In this document: piece after piece, positions 52,908 to 60,763 of the stretch | Position numbering within the stretch: the first letter of the stretch is position 1 | Layout of the letters: the number at the start of each line of letters is the position of its first letter | Source of the DNA: Cupriavidus basilensis | GTDB taxonomy: Bacteria > Pseudomonadota > Gammaproteobacteria > Burkholderiales > Burkholderiaceae | Assembly: GCF_000832305.1 (NCBI RefSeq) | Contig: NZ_CP010536.1 | Span: forward strand, 1,674,001-1,738,000 | Direction: 5' to 3' | DNA: 64,000 nucleotides | Made by a program: the position numbers and the translations under genes | Notes under the pieces: model-generated | The model's database searches: none | Told to the model about the DNA's origin: nothing | What the model saw: the letters and a program-made list of their open reading frames with translations, nothing else

Positions 52908-54652
52908 CACGCGGCCTCCCGCACAGTGCCCACCTCGTGGTCGGCGATCCAGAACGACGTGATTGACTCGGGCAGTGCCCCCGGGGGCGATTTGAGGCTC
53001 ATGAAGATCAGCGCGGTGTCGATCGCGTCGGCGGTGGCCAGGTCGTCGAGCCAGTAGAGCAAGCGATCGCGCTCCGGCCCGATCAACACGTCCGCGCGGT
53101 CCAACACCAGCAGACGCAGGCCAGTCAGGCGCGAGATGGCCTCGGCGATCATCGCGTCGGCACGCCACTTCTCGGATTCGGACAGCAGCGCATACGGGCG
53201 CCCGCAGGTGGCGGTGATGCTCATGTCCTTCTCGATGCCGATGCGCATCCATTCGGATTCATTCGCGGCGGCAGCCAGGCGCTCGTTGATGGGGTCCAGC
53301 GCCTCGGACAGCAGATCGGCGGGGATGCCGCTTGGACCAAGGGCTTCGGCGAGCGCGTCCCATGCGGCCACGTCGGCGTGGTGTTGGCCGGCCCGCTTGG
53401 TGATCTCACCGGCCTGGGCGGCTGCGCGCTGCGAAGCGCGGGCGGCGTCCAGATCCTTGCCGAACTGGGTGATGCTGCATTGGATGGCTTCCAGCCGGCT
53501 CGCGATGGTCTGGCGCTCAACGTCGTCGGCGCTGTCGGTGGCCTCGCTCTTGGCCTCATCCAGCAGGAGGGCCAACTGCTTCGCCGCGGTGTCGGCTGCG
53601 TCGCGCTCGGCGGTGCGGCTCTTCAGCGCGTTTTCCAGCACGGTCAGGCTGCGCTCGTATTCCGGCAGGCGGCCGGCGGCTTCCGGATCGACCTTTGCCG
53701 GCTCGTACTTGGCGAGCTGGCCAGCCAGGAAGAGCAGGGCGGCGCCGCAGTCGGGGCAGGCGCAGGGCATTCCCGCGACCTTGCCGCCGGCGGCGGCCCG
53801 CAGTGCTTCGACCTTCGGCAGGAAGGCGTCGCGCTCGGCCAGCGCGCGGGCGGCGGTGTCCTGTGCCTTGGGCAGCAGCTCGGCTTTGGCGCGCAGTTCG
53901 GCGATCTGGCTGGTGCGCTGCGCGCGCTGGCGCGCCGAGGCGTCGATATCGCCCAGCTGGCGCTGCAGCTCGCCGGCCTCTGTGGACAGAACCTTGATGG
54001 TGTCCTCGGACTCGGCGATCAGGCTGGCGAGTTCCTCGGGGTCCTCGGCGCCGGCGGGCAGCGGGGCGACCCAGTTGGCGGCCTTGACGCTGCCATAGGT
54101 CTCGCCGGTCAGCTCGCGCCAGGCGCCCTTCGCCGCGGTGGCCTTGCCGCCGGCTTCCTTCGCGGCGGCGTCGAAGCCGGCGCGCACCAGCGGCAGCACG
54201 GCTTCGATCTTCTTGGCGTCGCATTTGCGCGCCAGCAGGCGCTCGCGCACCAGGTCGGTACCGAGCTTGAGCCCCATCAGGTCGAACAGGAACGAACGAC
54301 GCTCTTTCACGTCCATGCGGGCGAAGCGCTGGGCGTCCAGCACGAACGGCGTGCGCGCGTCGGTGGGGATGGCCTTGGTGGCCTTGCCGGACGGCAGCAC
54401 GATGCTGTTGGACTGCGGACCAACGGATACCACTATAGAACCGGATTCGGTGCCGGTGCGCAGCAGTTGGCCGTATTCCTTCTTGAGCCCGACGCGCACG
54501 GTTTCCTCGGTGAGCGCCATGCGGACGGCTTCTTGGATCGAGCTTTTGCCCGCGCCGTTCGGACCACAGACGAGACTGATGGGCGTGGCCGGGATGATGT
54601 CGGCCGCCCGGATGCCGAGGAAATTGCGGACGTGGATGCCGGTGAGTTGCAT
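52907..54652 (-). CDS. SbcC/RecF-like AAA ATPase
   Basis: 581 residues of the SMC/Rad50 type. Walker A is CGPNGAGKSS (29-38). Coiled-coil halves lie at about 205-290 and 330-430, flanking a Cys297-x-Cys299-x2-Cys302 hook-like centre (CACPDCG). An LSESEKW signature precedes the Walker B-like LRLLVLDRADVL. Rad50/SbcC proteins work with a nuclease to process DNA ends. No SbcD is adjacent, so the partner may be the DnaQ-like or PD-(D/E)XK nuclease of the same operon. Confidence 0.85.
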   Translation of the reverse strand: MQLTGIHVRNFLGIRAADIIPATPISLVCGPNGAGKSSIQEAVRMALTEETVRVGLKKEYGQLLRTGTESGSIVVSVGPQSNSIVLPSGKATKAIPTDARTPFVLDAQRFARMDVKERRSFLFDLMGLKLGTDLVRERLLARKCDAKKIEAVLPLVRAGFDAAAKEAGGKATAAKGAWRELTGETYGSVKAANWVAPLPAGAEDPEELASLIAESEDTIKVLSTEAGELQRQLGDIDASARQRAQRTSQIAELRAKAELLPKAQDTAARALAERDAFLPKVEALRAAAGGKVAGMPCACPDCGAALLFLAGQLAKYEPAKVDPEAAGRLPEYERSLTVLENALKSRTAERDAADTAAKQLALLLDEAKSEATDSADDVERQTIASRLEAIQCSITQFGKDLDAARASQRAAAQAGEITKRAGQHHADVAAWDALAEALGPSGIPADLLSEALDPINERLAAAANESEWMRIGIEKDMSITATCGRPYALLSESEKWRADAMIAEAISRLTGLRLLVLDRADVLIGPERDRLLYWLDDLATADAIDTALIFMSLKSPPGALPESITSFWIADHEVGTVREAA

Positions 54653-54658
54653 GATGGC

Positions 54659-55546
54659 TTACTCCGTTTCTTCGGTGCTCTTGAGCACGTTGCGGTTGCC
54701 TTCGAGATCCACCGAGCTGACGACGCCGTCGGCTTCCATCTGCTCGATCAGGCGCGCGGCGCGGTTGTAGCCGATCTTGAAATGGCGCTGTACCAGGGAG
54801 ACGGACACGCGTTGCTTCTCGACGACGAGGGCGACGACCTGGTCGTACAGCGGGTCGGCGCCTGCCTGCTCTTCGTGCCAGCGCTTCCAGCCCTTGACCC
54901 AGGCGATGCACAGCGATCCGGCCAGCTTCGGGCAGTCGCTTTCGGGCTTGCCCTCGCTGGCGGCCTTGTGGCCGGCCTCGTGCGCGGCTTCGAGTTCTTC
55001 CTGCAGGGGCTGCTGCTCGATGACCAGCGGCGTTTCGGTGTACTCGGCGTCGACCACGTTGTCGTCGTCGGCAGCAGCGTCGCCGGCGGGCATGCCGTCG
55101 CCATCGCCGTCGGTGTATTCCTTGCCGAGGTCGAACGCGCGCTGATCGGCCTCGCCACGGACCTCCTCCATGCCGGTGGTGAATTCCTCGTCGCCGCTCA
55201 GGACCAGCATCACGGCTTGACCCTCGGCATCTACCAGGCCGTGGAGATTCGGCGCCGATTTGCCGATCTTGATCGTTGCCTGCGCGCCGCCTTTAAAGGT
55301 CACCTTGTCCAGGTCGCCCACCACGACGGTGCGGCCGTTGCTGGCGATGAGGTGAACGGCCATCTTCACCGACGAGTCGACGCGGTTGCGCAGGCGATCG
55401 AGGATGTCGTCTTGCTTCTTCTGCGACAGCTTCACCCAGGTGTCGGGCATCATCTTCAGTTCCAACACGAGAGCGGACAGCAGATCCTTGCCCAGCGTGC
55501 CGGCGGTCATGTTCAGGGTGTTCTTGAATTCAGGCGATTGGTTCAT
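54659..55546 (-). CDS. Phage protein with RMF-like segment and FtsK-gamma DNA-binding domain
   Basis: 295 residues. Residues 232-290 strongly match the FtsK gamma winged helix ([20 protein letters not shown], then GNRNVL). Residues about 189-224 resemble ribosome modulation factor ([11 protein letters not shown], then W-x2-GW). The first 130 residues are alpha/beta and acidic linkers follow. There is no FtsK motor, so it is a sequence-specific DNA-binding phage protein rather than a translocase. It sits between the RecT and SbcC-like genes. KOPS-type sites would be its expected target. Confidence 0.8.
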   Translation of the reverse strand: MNQSPEFKNTLNMTAGTLGKDLLSALVLELKMMPDTWVKLSQKKQDDILDRLRNRVDSSVKMAVHLIASNGRTVVVGDLDKVTFKGGAQATIKIGKSAPNLHGLVDAEGQAVMLVLSGDEEFTTGMEEVRGEADQRAFDLGKEYTDGDGDGMPAGDAAADDDNVVDAEYTETPLVIEQQPLQEELEAAHEAGHKAASEGKPESDCPKLAGSLCIAWVKGWKRWHEEQAGADPLYDQVVALVVEKQRVSVSLVQRHFKIGYNRAARLIEQMEADGVVSSVDLEGNRNVLKSTEETE

Positions 55547-55638
55547 CTCTGTGTCCTGTCAGGTGTTGGGGTGGGGTACTCGCTGCTTCCGCCGGCCTTG
55601 CTGCGCCGCCTTCCGGTCGACGGCAGACTCCGTGGCAT
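55543..55638 (-). CDS. Possible 31-residue micro-gene
   Basis: An ATG at 55638 follows GGGGGAAAG, and the stop overlaps the next gene's start as ATGA. The predicted peptide is Arg/Ser/Pro-rich with no motif. The coupling suggests translation, but composition is unconvincing, so this is tentative. Confidence 0.3.
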   Translation of the reverse strand: MPRSLPSTGRRRSKAGGSSEYPTPTPDRTQR

Positions 55639-55658
55639 CCGCTTTCCCCCGTGATCGT

Positions 55659-56834
55659 TCAGTCCGCGTTGATCGGCGCACGGGCGCGGCGGGCGGGCTG
55701 GGCCGCGGCGGCGGGCTCATCGGGCGGCGCCAGTTCGCGCATACGGCGCGCTGCGACCGAGTTCAGCGTGGCCTTGGCCTTCTCGTCGGGGATCTGCTTG
55801 ATGAGGCTGCGCGCGTAATCCAGGTCCTCGATGGTGTTGGCGCTCAGCAGCTCGCGGTTCACGTCCTGGAAGGAGAGGGCGGGCTCGTCGCCGGCGGCGT
55901 CGGGGTGGCCGTCCTGCTGCCCATGGTCCAGCGGCAGTTCGCCTTCGGTCGCCTGGTCGGCGCTGGCTTCCGGTTCCACTTCCACAGAAGAGGCGCTGGC
56001 CGCAGGCTCTGACGTCCGCTCGACGACCTCGGCGCGCTGGGCGGGCTGGGCGCGCGGACTTCCTCGCAGCTCATCCACCGAGGTGCTGGCCACCGTGTAC
56101 GAGCCGTCCGGGTTGAGGTCGATGATGTCCTGCGCTTCCTCGACGGATTGCAGGCCCATCAGCAGCTCGGGCGCATACAGCTTCCCGAAGAAGCTGGCGG
56201 TGCGGTAGCGCAGCATGACCTCGTCCATGGTCTGCCACTTGCTGCCGTTCTTCGTGTACCAGCCTTCCTTGACGGCCATCTCGATGGTGACCGGCGGCGA
56301 TTCCAGGCGCTCTTTGGTCTCTTTCTCGATCGCCCAGGCCACGGCAACCTTGTCGATGATCTCGACCTTCTTCGTGACGGTGCTGCGGTCGCCGTTCTGC
56401 CAGACGGTCTCGATGCGCTCGACGGTCTTCTTGCCCAGCACCTGGATGTCGAAGCGCAGCGGCGAGAAGCGGCCGCAACCGTTCACGGCGGCGATGATCC
56501 ACTGCGACGACCAGGACGGACGGCCCTCGACGATGTAGAGGTTCTGCATCACCATGAGCGGATCGGCCCCCATGCGCTGCGCCATGTTGAGCGCCACGAC
56601 GCTGTTTGCCAGCGCATTGGGGTTCTCGCGTGATTCCTTCACGTTGCCGTACTTGTCGAGCTTCTCGATCACCTTGCGGTAGGCCGCCGGCACCAGGGTG
56701 GACGATGACAGCAGGTTGGCGGCGCGCTGCATCAGCTCGAAGGATTGCGACGAGCCAAAGCCCATCGACACGTTGAGGGCGGGTTCGCGTACGACGGGCG
56801 CGCGCATTTGGTCGAGAGTGGCGGATGCGGACAT
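55659..56834 (-). CDS. recT: RecT-family single-strand annealing protein
   Basis: 391 residues. The first 240 carry RecT features: SFELMQRAANLLSSSTLVP, QRMGADPLMVMQNLYIVEGRPSW, AVNGCGRFSPLRF and EVMLRYRTASFFGKLYAPEL. The C-terminal 150 residues are a disordered acidic linker and a short helical tail. RecT anneals single strands in phage recombination with a 5'-3' exonuclease. The candidate partner is the PD-(D/E)XK nuclease encoded 35 bases upstream. Confidence 0.85.
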   Translation of the reverse strand: MSASATLDQMRAPVVREPALNVSMGFGSSQSFELMQRAANLLSSSTLVPAAYRKVIEKLDKYGNVKESRENPNALANSVVALNMAQRMGADPLMVMQNLYIVEGRPSWSSQWIIAAVNGCGRFSPLRFDIQVLGKKTVERIETVWQNGDRSTVTKKVEIIDKVAVAWAIEKETKERLESPPVTIEMAVKEGWYTKNGSKWQTMDEVMLRYRTASFFGKLYAPELLMGLQSVEEAQDIIDLNPDGSYTVASTSVDELRGSPRAQPAQRAEVVERTSEPAASASSVEVEPEASADQATEGELPLDHGQQDGHPDAAGDEPALSFQDVNRELLSANTIEDLDYARSLIKQIPDEKAKATLNSVAARRMRELAPPDEPAAAAQPARRARAPINAD

Positions 56835-56869
56835 GTTGGTGGTCTCGGTCAGGATTCAGGAATTGGGGG

Positions 56870-57664
56870 TCAGGACTTGTAGTGGCAGGTGGCGTGCCGC
56901 GGGCAGTACTTCGCCGAGCACAGGACGGATTTGCCGTTGCCGTAGAAGGCGCCGGAATGGATCAATCGTGATGCGTGTTGCAGCAGACCGGGCTGCTCTT
57001 CGGTGCCCAGCAGCATGGCGCGCGGCGATTCGATCTCGCCCATCCCCACGCGCTGTGCGGCCGCCGTCTTGCCGGTGTTCAGGCCGATGATCTGCGCCGG
57101 CGCGGTGATGGGAATGCCGACCGCATGCTCGGCCAGCAACTCGTAGACGCCCAGTTGTGGGCCGTGGCCGGCAGTGACGGCGATGCCGTCGGCACCCACT
57201 GCGCGTCCGCCCGATTTCAGGTCGGAGATGCCCGCGCCGGCGGCGGTGGTGCGCACGCGGTCGGTGGTGCCGGTCAGCGCGATGCCCAGTTCGGGGATCT
57301 CCAAGCGCTCGCAAGGGACCTCGACGCCGATGTAGCGCTGACGCGGCGCGATCTCGGCGCAATAGCGGGTGTGCAGCGCCAGCCCGATGCGTTCGGCATC
57401 GGCCGGGTTGACGTCTTCCCAGTCCACCTCGGCGTTCTTGTCTCGCAGCGTGGAAACCATTGCGCTGGCGGCGTCGTCGGCGGTGATCGGTGCGCCGTCC
57501 AGTTCGGCCTGGTCGAACGCGGCCGTGCCGGCATGGATGGACGTGCCCAGGTGGGCGGCGGGACCGGAAGGCATGCGCATGCCCAGGAGGTGCTTGGCCT
57601 CCCAGCGCGCGGGGCAATCAAACAACTCGGCCAGCGAGCTGGCGCGGATGGTGACAATGTTCAT
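56870..57664 (-). CDS. PD-(D/E)XK exonuclease with probable Fe-S cluster (Cas4/AddB-like)
   Basis: 264 residues. The nuclease core shows GTSIHAGTAAF (the His of the RecB-type motif), TGTTDRV (Asp), ISDLKSGG (the D-x-K) and a GPQLGVYELL helix. A Cys in FDCPARW near residue 17 and three C-terminal Cys (LCSAKYCPRHATCH) match the four-Cys iron-sulfur staple of Cas4/AddB nucleases. With RecT next door it is probably the exonuclease half of the recombination pair. It overlaps the preceding small gene by ATGA. Confidence 0.85.
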   Translation of the reverse strand: MNIVTIRASSLAELFDCPARWEAKHLLGMRMPSGPAAHLGTSIHAGTAAFDQAELDGAPITADDAASAMVSTLRDKNAEVDWEDVNPADAERIGLALHTRYCAEIAPRQRYIGVEVPCERLEIPELGIALTGTTDRVRTTAAGAGISDLKSGGRAVGADGIAVTAGHGPQLGVYELLAEHAVGIPITAPAQIIGLNTGKTAAAQRVGMGEIESPRAMLLGTEEQPGLLQHASRLIHSGAFYGNGKSVLCSAKYCPRHATCHYKS

Positions 57665-57795
57665 TGCTGCGGCTCCTTGATGAAGTCGATTGCGATGCAG
57701 ATGGCATCGACCGGGTTGGTGGCGAGCACGGTCAGATCGAGGCCGGCGCCGTGCACCTGATAGCTGCGGCCTGGCACGATGGGGCGGGCGATCAT
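57661..57795 (-). CDS. 44-residue phage protein of unknown function
   Basis: The frame starts at the ATG at 57795, overlapping the stop of the membrane protein gene before it, and ends in an ATGA overlap with the nuclease gene. The product reads as beta-strands then a helix (SYQVHGAGLDLTVLATNPVD, AICIAIDF). Coupled on both sides, so probably translated. Confidence 0.55.
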   Translation of the reverse strand: MIARPIVPGRSYQVHGAGLDLTVLATNPVDAICIAIDFIKEPQQ

Positions 57796-57956
57796 GTGAG
57801 CTTCCGGTGGGCGGTGGGCTTGATGGGGCTGCTCTTGGCCTGGGCCGCGTCGTAGACGCAGAACAGGGCGGCCATGGCCACGGTGGTGCCGATCCAGAGG
57901 GCGAGCAGTTGGGCCACCGGGTGGCGTGCTAGCTTGCGCAGGCGGGTGGTGTTCAC
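57792..57956 (-). CDS. 54-residue single-span membrane protein (GTG start)
   Basis: A GTG start at 57956 overlaps the upstream stop (GTGA), and the stop overlaps the next ATG. The protein has a basic N terminus (RLRKLARH), one membrane helix (LLALWIGTTVAMAALFCVY) and a Lys-rich tail, so N-in topology is expected. Function unknown. A lambda-Kil- or superinfection-type role is possible but unsupported. Confidence 0.55.
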   Translation of the reverse strand: MNTTRLRKLARHPVAQLLALWIGTTVAMAALFCVYDAAQAKSSPIKPTAHRKLT

Positions 57957-58183
57957 GCCGCCCTCGCCACGTGTTGTTCTGCGCTCTCGGCTTCAGCCAG
58001 CAGTTGCTCGGCATAGCCCAGGACTCGCCACTTGTCGATCTGGCCCCAAACCGTGCGGCGCTGTGCCGCGGCGATGTAGTTGCGCAGCAGGACCTTGCGC
58101 GTCAGCTGCCCGCCCAGGTGCTTGAGGAACGCCAGTTCGGCGGTGGTGCCGTAGGCGTTGGGGGATTCGGTGGTGGTGCTCAT
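57953..58183 (-). CDS. 76-residue phage protein of unknown function
   Basis: A helical protein (ELAFLKHLGGQLTRKVLLRNYIA in parts, then YAEQLLAEAESAEQHV) with no motif recognised. It overlaps the previous gene by four bases and its stop overlaps the GTG of the next. Early-operon small gene. Confidence 0.6.
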   Translation of the reverse strand: MSTTTESPNAYGTTAELAFLKHLGGQLTRKVLLRNYIAAAQRRTVWGQIDKWRVLGYAEQLLAEAESAEQHVARAA

Positions 58184-58536
58184 GCCACGCTCCTAGCAGC
58201 ATCAATCACGTCACACAGGTCCTGCTCGGCGTACGACTGCTGGATGGCGGCCCGTGCCTCGGCGCGCTCTTCCGCGATCGACTCGGCGGCCTGTTCTTCC
58301 AGGTGCGCGACGAAGTCGGGATGCAAGTTGTCCAGCATCTCGGTGGTCTCGCTGCCGTCGTCGCTGATGAGGCGCACGTCCGAGGCCACGAACTTGGGCG
58401 TCTGGCCCAGGGCAGGGGTGGTGAGCTCGCCGGTGACCGACCAGAACAGGCCGGCGGCGGTCACCACGGCTTGCGCCTCGTCGGCGCGCAGGCGCGGCTT
58501 GCGGAAAACTCGGGCGTAGGTGCTAAGGGAGGGCAT
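58180..58536 (-). CDS. 118-residue phage protein of unknown function
   Basis: An N-terminal basic region (VFRKPRLRADEAQAVV) is followed by strands and a long acidic, Ala/Glu-rich helix (HLEEQAAESIAEERAEARAA). No family is recognised. The stop overlaps the next start (ATGA), consistent with the coupled early operon. Confidence 0.6.
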   Translation of the reverse strand: MPSLSTYARVFRKPRLRADEAQAVVTAAGLFWSVTGELTTPALGQTPKFVASDVRLISDDGSETTEMLDNLHPDFVAHLEEQAAESIAEERAEARAAIQQSYAEQDLCDVIDAARSVA

Positions 58537-58545
58537 GGCTGTTCC

Positions 58546-58758
58546 TTAGCCGTTGATGGCGAGGTCGAATGCCAGGCGCTCTTGCTCGTTCCAGCGCGGC
58601 TCGTGGTTTCCCTTGGGGCCAGCCTTGCGGCCACATACGCGCATGGTTTCCTCGTTGCCGCCGTATAGCCGGTCGAGGACGATGCCCATCTGCGCGGCCA
58701 CGACATGGGCCCGCGGCAGATCGGCGCTGAAAATCTTGAGGGACTGGTTGGCTTGCAT
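58546..58758 (-). CDS. 70-residue phage protein of unknown function
   Basis: The IVLDRLYGGNEETMRVCGRK and EQERLAFDLAIN parts suggest a small alpha/beta protein. There is no known motif. It lies 9 bases before the next gene of the same operon and 12 bases after the first gene. Confidence 0.55.
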   Translation of the reverse strand: MQANQSLKIFSADLPRAHVVAAQMGIVLDRLYGGNEETMRVCGRKAGPKGNHEPRWNEQERLAFDLAING

Positions 58759-58770
58759 CTCGATCCCCGC

Positions 58771-59082
58771 TCAGGCAGCCATCAGCTCGGCGGCGAGCTT
58801 GGCGGTGGCAATGACGCGGTCGGCCTGCTCAGCTGCGCGGCCTTCGGCGACGGCGCGCAGGCGCTTGGCCTCGGCAACCATCTCGCGGGCTTCGTCGGCT
58901 TCGATCTTGGAAATGCCGTTGTGCGGCACGAAGGCATAAAACTGCTCGCCGCGCACCAGGACATAGGCGTCCGGCGCAAAGTCGCCCGGGGTCGGGATCT
59001 TGGCGATGACGGTCAGGCCGGCCAGGAACCCCACCTTGACCTGTTGACCCACTTCCCACGACTGCTTGGCTTGCTTGCGCAT
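58771..59082 (-). CDS. First gene of the leftward early operon, function unknown
   Basis: 103 residues. A beta-rich N-terminal half (VGQQVKVGFLAGLTVIAKI, then DAYVLVRGEQFYAFVPHNG) resembles a small SH3-like barrel, followed by a long Ala/Glu helix. It is the promoter-proximal gene after the left operator cluster at 59127-59219. The role is unknown, but early phage genes at this position are often antitermination or host-takeover factors. Confidence 0.6.
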   Translation of the reverse strand: MRKQAKQSWEVGQQVKVGFLAGLTVIAKIPTPGDFAPDAYVLVRGEQFYAFVPHNGISKIEADEAREMVAEAKRLRAVAEGRAAEQADRVIATAKLAAELMAA

Positions 59083-59126
59083 CTCTGTCTCCGGCGAACC
59101 GCTGCGAACTTCAGCGGTGTATGAAT

Positions 59127-59219
59127 ACTAGCGATGCTAGTCGTTATCTTCAATAGCTGTGCTAGTTTTAGGCGATTGTTTGTTTTAATAGCGGCGCTAG
59201 TTTCAATAGCTGCCGCAGT
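59127..59219 (-). promoter_or_regulatory. Left operator cluster (OL-like) of the prophage
   Basis: Four copies of a 15-base operator, A[C/A]TAGC-N3-GCTAGT: 59127-59141 (perfect palindrome), 59152-59166, 59187-59201 and a degenerate one at 59205-59219. The same motif occurs three times between the repressor and cro genes. The cluster lies just upstream of the leftward early operon, so the repressor should silence that operon in the lysogen. Confidence 0.75.
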
Positions 59220-59310
59220 TTCGTTGGGGTGCGCGACCCAAGAAAGCCGGCTCACGGTGGTCTTGTCAGGCGCCTAGCCTGGTCAGGCGCTAGCCTTGGG
59301 GGAGGGTGGA

Positions 59311-59547
59311 ATGGAACCGGACGACGTGATCCGCCAGTTCGAGCAACTGGCGCTAGATGAGGGAACGGAGCTACCGATCGACGACGCGATAGCCGGCCTG
59401 GCCGTGCTGCTGGCCGATCCGGCTATTCAGGGGGAAGGAGAGGGTGCTGCTGACGGAGGTGGGCGCGACGCTGTACCGGCTGGGGATCGATGCGCGGGTG
59501 GGGGCGGCACTAGGTTTGTGATGCACACGTTACGATTTCGTAACTAG
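59311..59547 (+). pseudogene. Small phage gene with probable one-base frameshift
   Basis: The reading frame from the ATG at 59311 (after GGAGG) looks natural to about residue 40 (DAIAGLAVLLADPAIQG), then turns into a Gly-rich tail. In the next frame the DNA encodes a natural-looking continuation (VLLTEVGATLYRLGIDARVG) ending at 59521. The switch maps to a run of five G at 59430-59434. A missing or extra G would join the two parts. This may be a true mutation, a sequencing error or programmed shifting. Function unknown. Confidence 0.5.
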
Positions 59548-59613
59548 TCGGCGCGGGGGATCGGGATAGAGTGAACCGTATAGGTCCTCACACGTGGGCT
59601 ATAGGAGATCGAG

Positions 59614-60117
59614 ATGCGGAAGATCAAGGTGTTTGCCAGCTTGGCGCTGGCAGCGTGTACTCTCACTTCGATTGCGGGCTATGCCCAAGACAGGGGGCCG
59701 GGCGGTGATGATCGCGGTAGGCCGCCCATGGGGCACGATCAGGGGCGGGAACACGATAACCAGCACGGCTACAACGACCGTGGCCGGGATGGTGACCATA
59801 GCCGCGAGGGCGACCGCGGCCGCGACGATGACCACCGCCAGCAAGGTGACAGAGGTTGGGAAGGTGACAGGGGTAGGGAACAGATGGGCGGATGGGACAG
59901 TCCTGACCGTCGCGCCGATCGCCCGGGCCCTGGCAGCTGGCATAGGGGTGAAAGGGTCCCCCCGGAATACCGTCAGCGTCAGTACGTGATTGATGACTGG
60001 CGCGCCTATCGACTGTCGCCCCCGCCGCGTGGCTACCAATGGGTGGGTGTCGGCGGAGGTTACTTCTTGGTCGCCATTCCGACCGGCGTGGTCTTCCAGG
60101 TGGTCATCGGGCGCTAG
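59614..60117 (+). CDS. Exported RcnB-like protein (cargo gene)
   Basis: 167 residues. A signal peptide (KIKVFASLALAACTLTSIAGYA) is followed by a long low-complexity Asp/Arg/Gly/His segment and a C-terminal domain (QYVIDDWRAYRLSPPPRGYQWV, given here in parts, GGYFLVAIPTGVV) that is the RcnB family signature. RcnB proteins are periplasmic and linked to nickel/cobalt homeostasis in E. coli. AGGAG precedes the ATG. In a prophage this is unusual cargo, perhaps acquired from the host. Confidence 0.75.
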   Translation: MRKIKVFASLALAACTLTSIAGYAQDRGPGGDDRGRPPMGHDQGREHDNQHGYNDRGRDGDHSREGDRGRDDDHRQQGDRGWEGDRGREQMGGWDSPDRRADRPGPGSWHRGERVPPEYRQRQYVIDDWRAYRLSPPPRGYQWVGVGGGYFLVAIPTGVVFQVVIGR

Positions 60118-60133
60118 GTTGCGGACAACAAAA

Positions 60134-60153
60134 AGCCCGCCGGTTGGCGGGCT
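60134..60153 (-). terminator. Terminator after the 48-residue membrane protein gene
   Basis: A perfect 8-bp stem AGCCCGCC / GGCGGGCT with a 4-base loop. On the minus strand it is followed by a T-run, so it ends leftward transcription. Confidence 0.75.
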
Positions 60154-60175
60154 TCGATGAATTGACGACAAGCCC

Positions 60176-60322
60176 TTAGTGCCAATGAATCAGGTGGTCA
60201 AACCAGGTCTGGACGGCACGCTGTTGGGTCGACAGTAGGGTCGGATCGTGCTCGCGGAGCACCCAGACAACGATCGCGCATAGCGCTAATCCGACGAGCA
60301 GGACGACAAGCGAGGCAACCAT
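60176..60322 (-). CDS. 48-residue single-span membrane protein
   Basis: A strong AGGAGG lies five bases before the ATG at 60322. The product begins with one long membrane helix (ASLVVLLVGLALCAIVVWVL) followed by a soluble tail rich in Gln, His and Trp. A terminator lies just downstream and another just upstream, so it is its own small transcription unit. Function unknown. Confidence 0.7.
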   Translation of the reverse strand: MVASLVVLLVGLALCAIVVWVLREHDPTLLSTQQRAVQTWFDHLIHWH

Positions 60323-60387
60323 GGCGGCCTCCTATTGGGTGACTATACAACCAGTGTAGGTCGCTTCCGTCGTGCGCGAGGGGCAAC

Positions 60388-60407
60388 AAAAAACCCGCCG
60401 AAGCGGG
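60388..60407 (-). terminator. Terminator after the 60431-60763 gene
   Basis: The stem CCCGC / GCGGG with a CGAA loop is followed on the minus strand by six T residues. It lies just after the stop of the coiled-coil gene. Confidence 0.75.
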
Positions 60408-60430
60408 CTTATGTGTCTATGGCAGGCGCT

Positions 60431-60763
60431 CTAGTGGATGTTCTTGGTCAGGAAATACACGGCTGCAACCAAGGCGGTGCCGAAGGAACAGGTGAACGTC
60501 ACCAGTTTCCAAGTTTGCTCGTTGAGGGCCTTATGTATTTCGGCGCGCATCGCCCCAACCTCTGCACGCAACGTTCCAACCGCTTCCGAGAGGTCGGCCT
60601 TGGTTACGTAGTTTGAGTGTATGACCGCCACGTCTTGCTGCAACGTGACAATGGTGCTCTCGAGTGTTTTTACACGTGCTTCCATCTCGCCATTATAGGG
60701 AGGTTCTCCGCCGGAGGGCGGCTCGTAATTTCCGTCAACGGGTACCAGGCGACGCTCAGCCAT
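60431..60763 (-). CDS. Coiled-coil protein with C-terminal membrane anchor
   Basis: 110 residues: a short flexible start, a coiled coil (about residues 27-80: ARVKTLESTIVTLQQDVAVI and on) and one C-terminal membrane helix (FGTALVAAVYFLT). This layout is shared by small phage membrane proteins such as the XhlA/hemolysin-associated group, but no close match can be claimed. Its start overlaps the preceding gene by eight bases. Confidence 0.6.
   Translation of the reverse strand: MAERRLVPVDGNYEPPSGGEPPYNGEMEARVKTLESTIVTLQQDVAVIHSNYVTKADLSEAVGTLRAEVGAMRAEIHKALNEQTWKLVTFTCSFGTALVAAVYFLTKNIH

Noticed and set aside
56870..57664. CRISPR-associated Cas4 adaptation nuclease
   Set aside because: The Fe-S PD-(D/E)XK pattern resembles Cas4, but there are no cas1, cas2 or repeat arrays, and recT next to it points to phage recombination.
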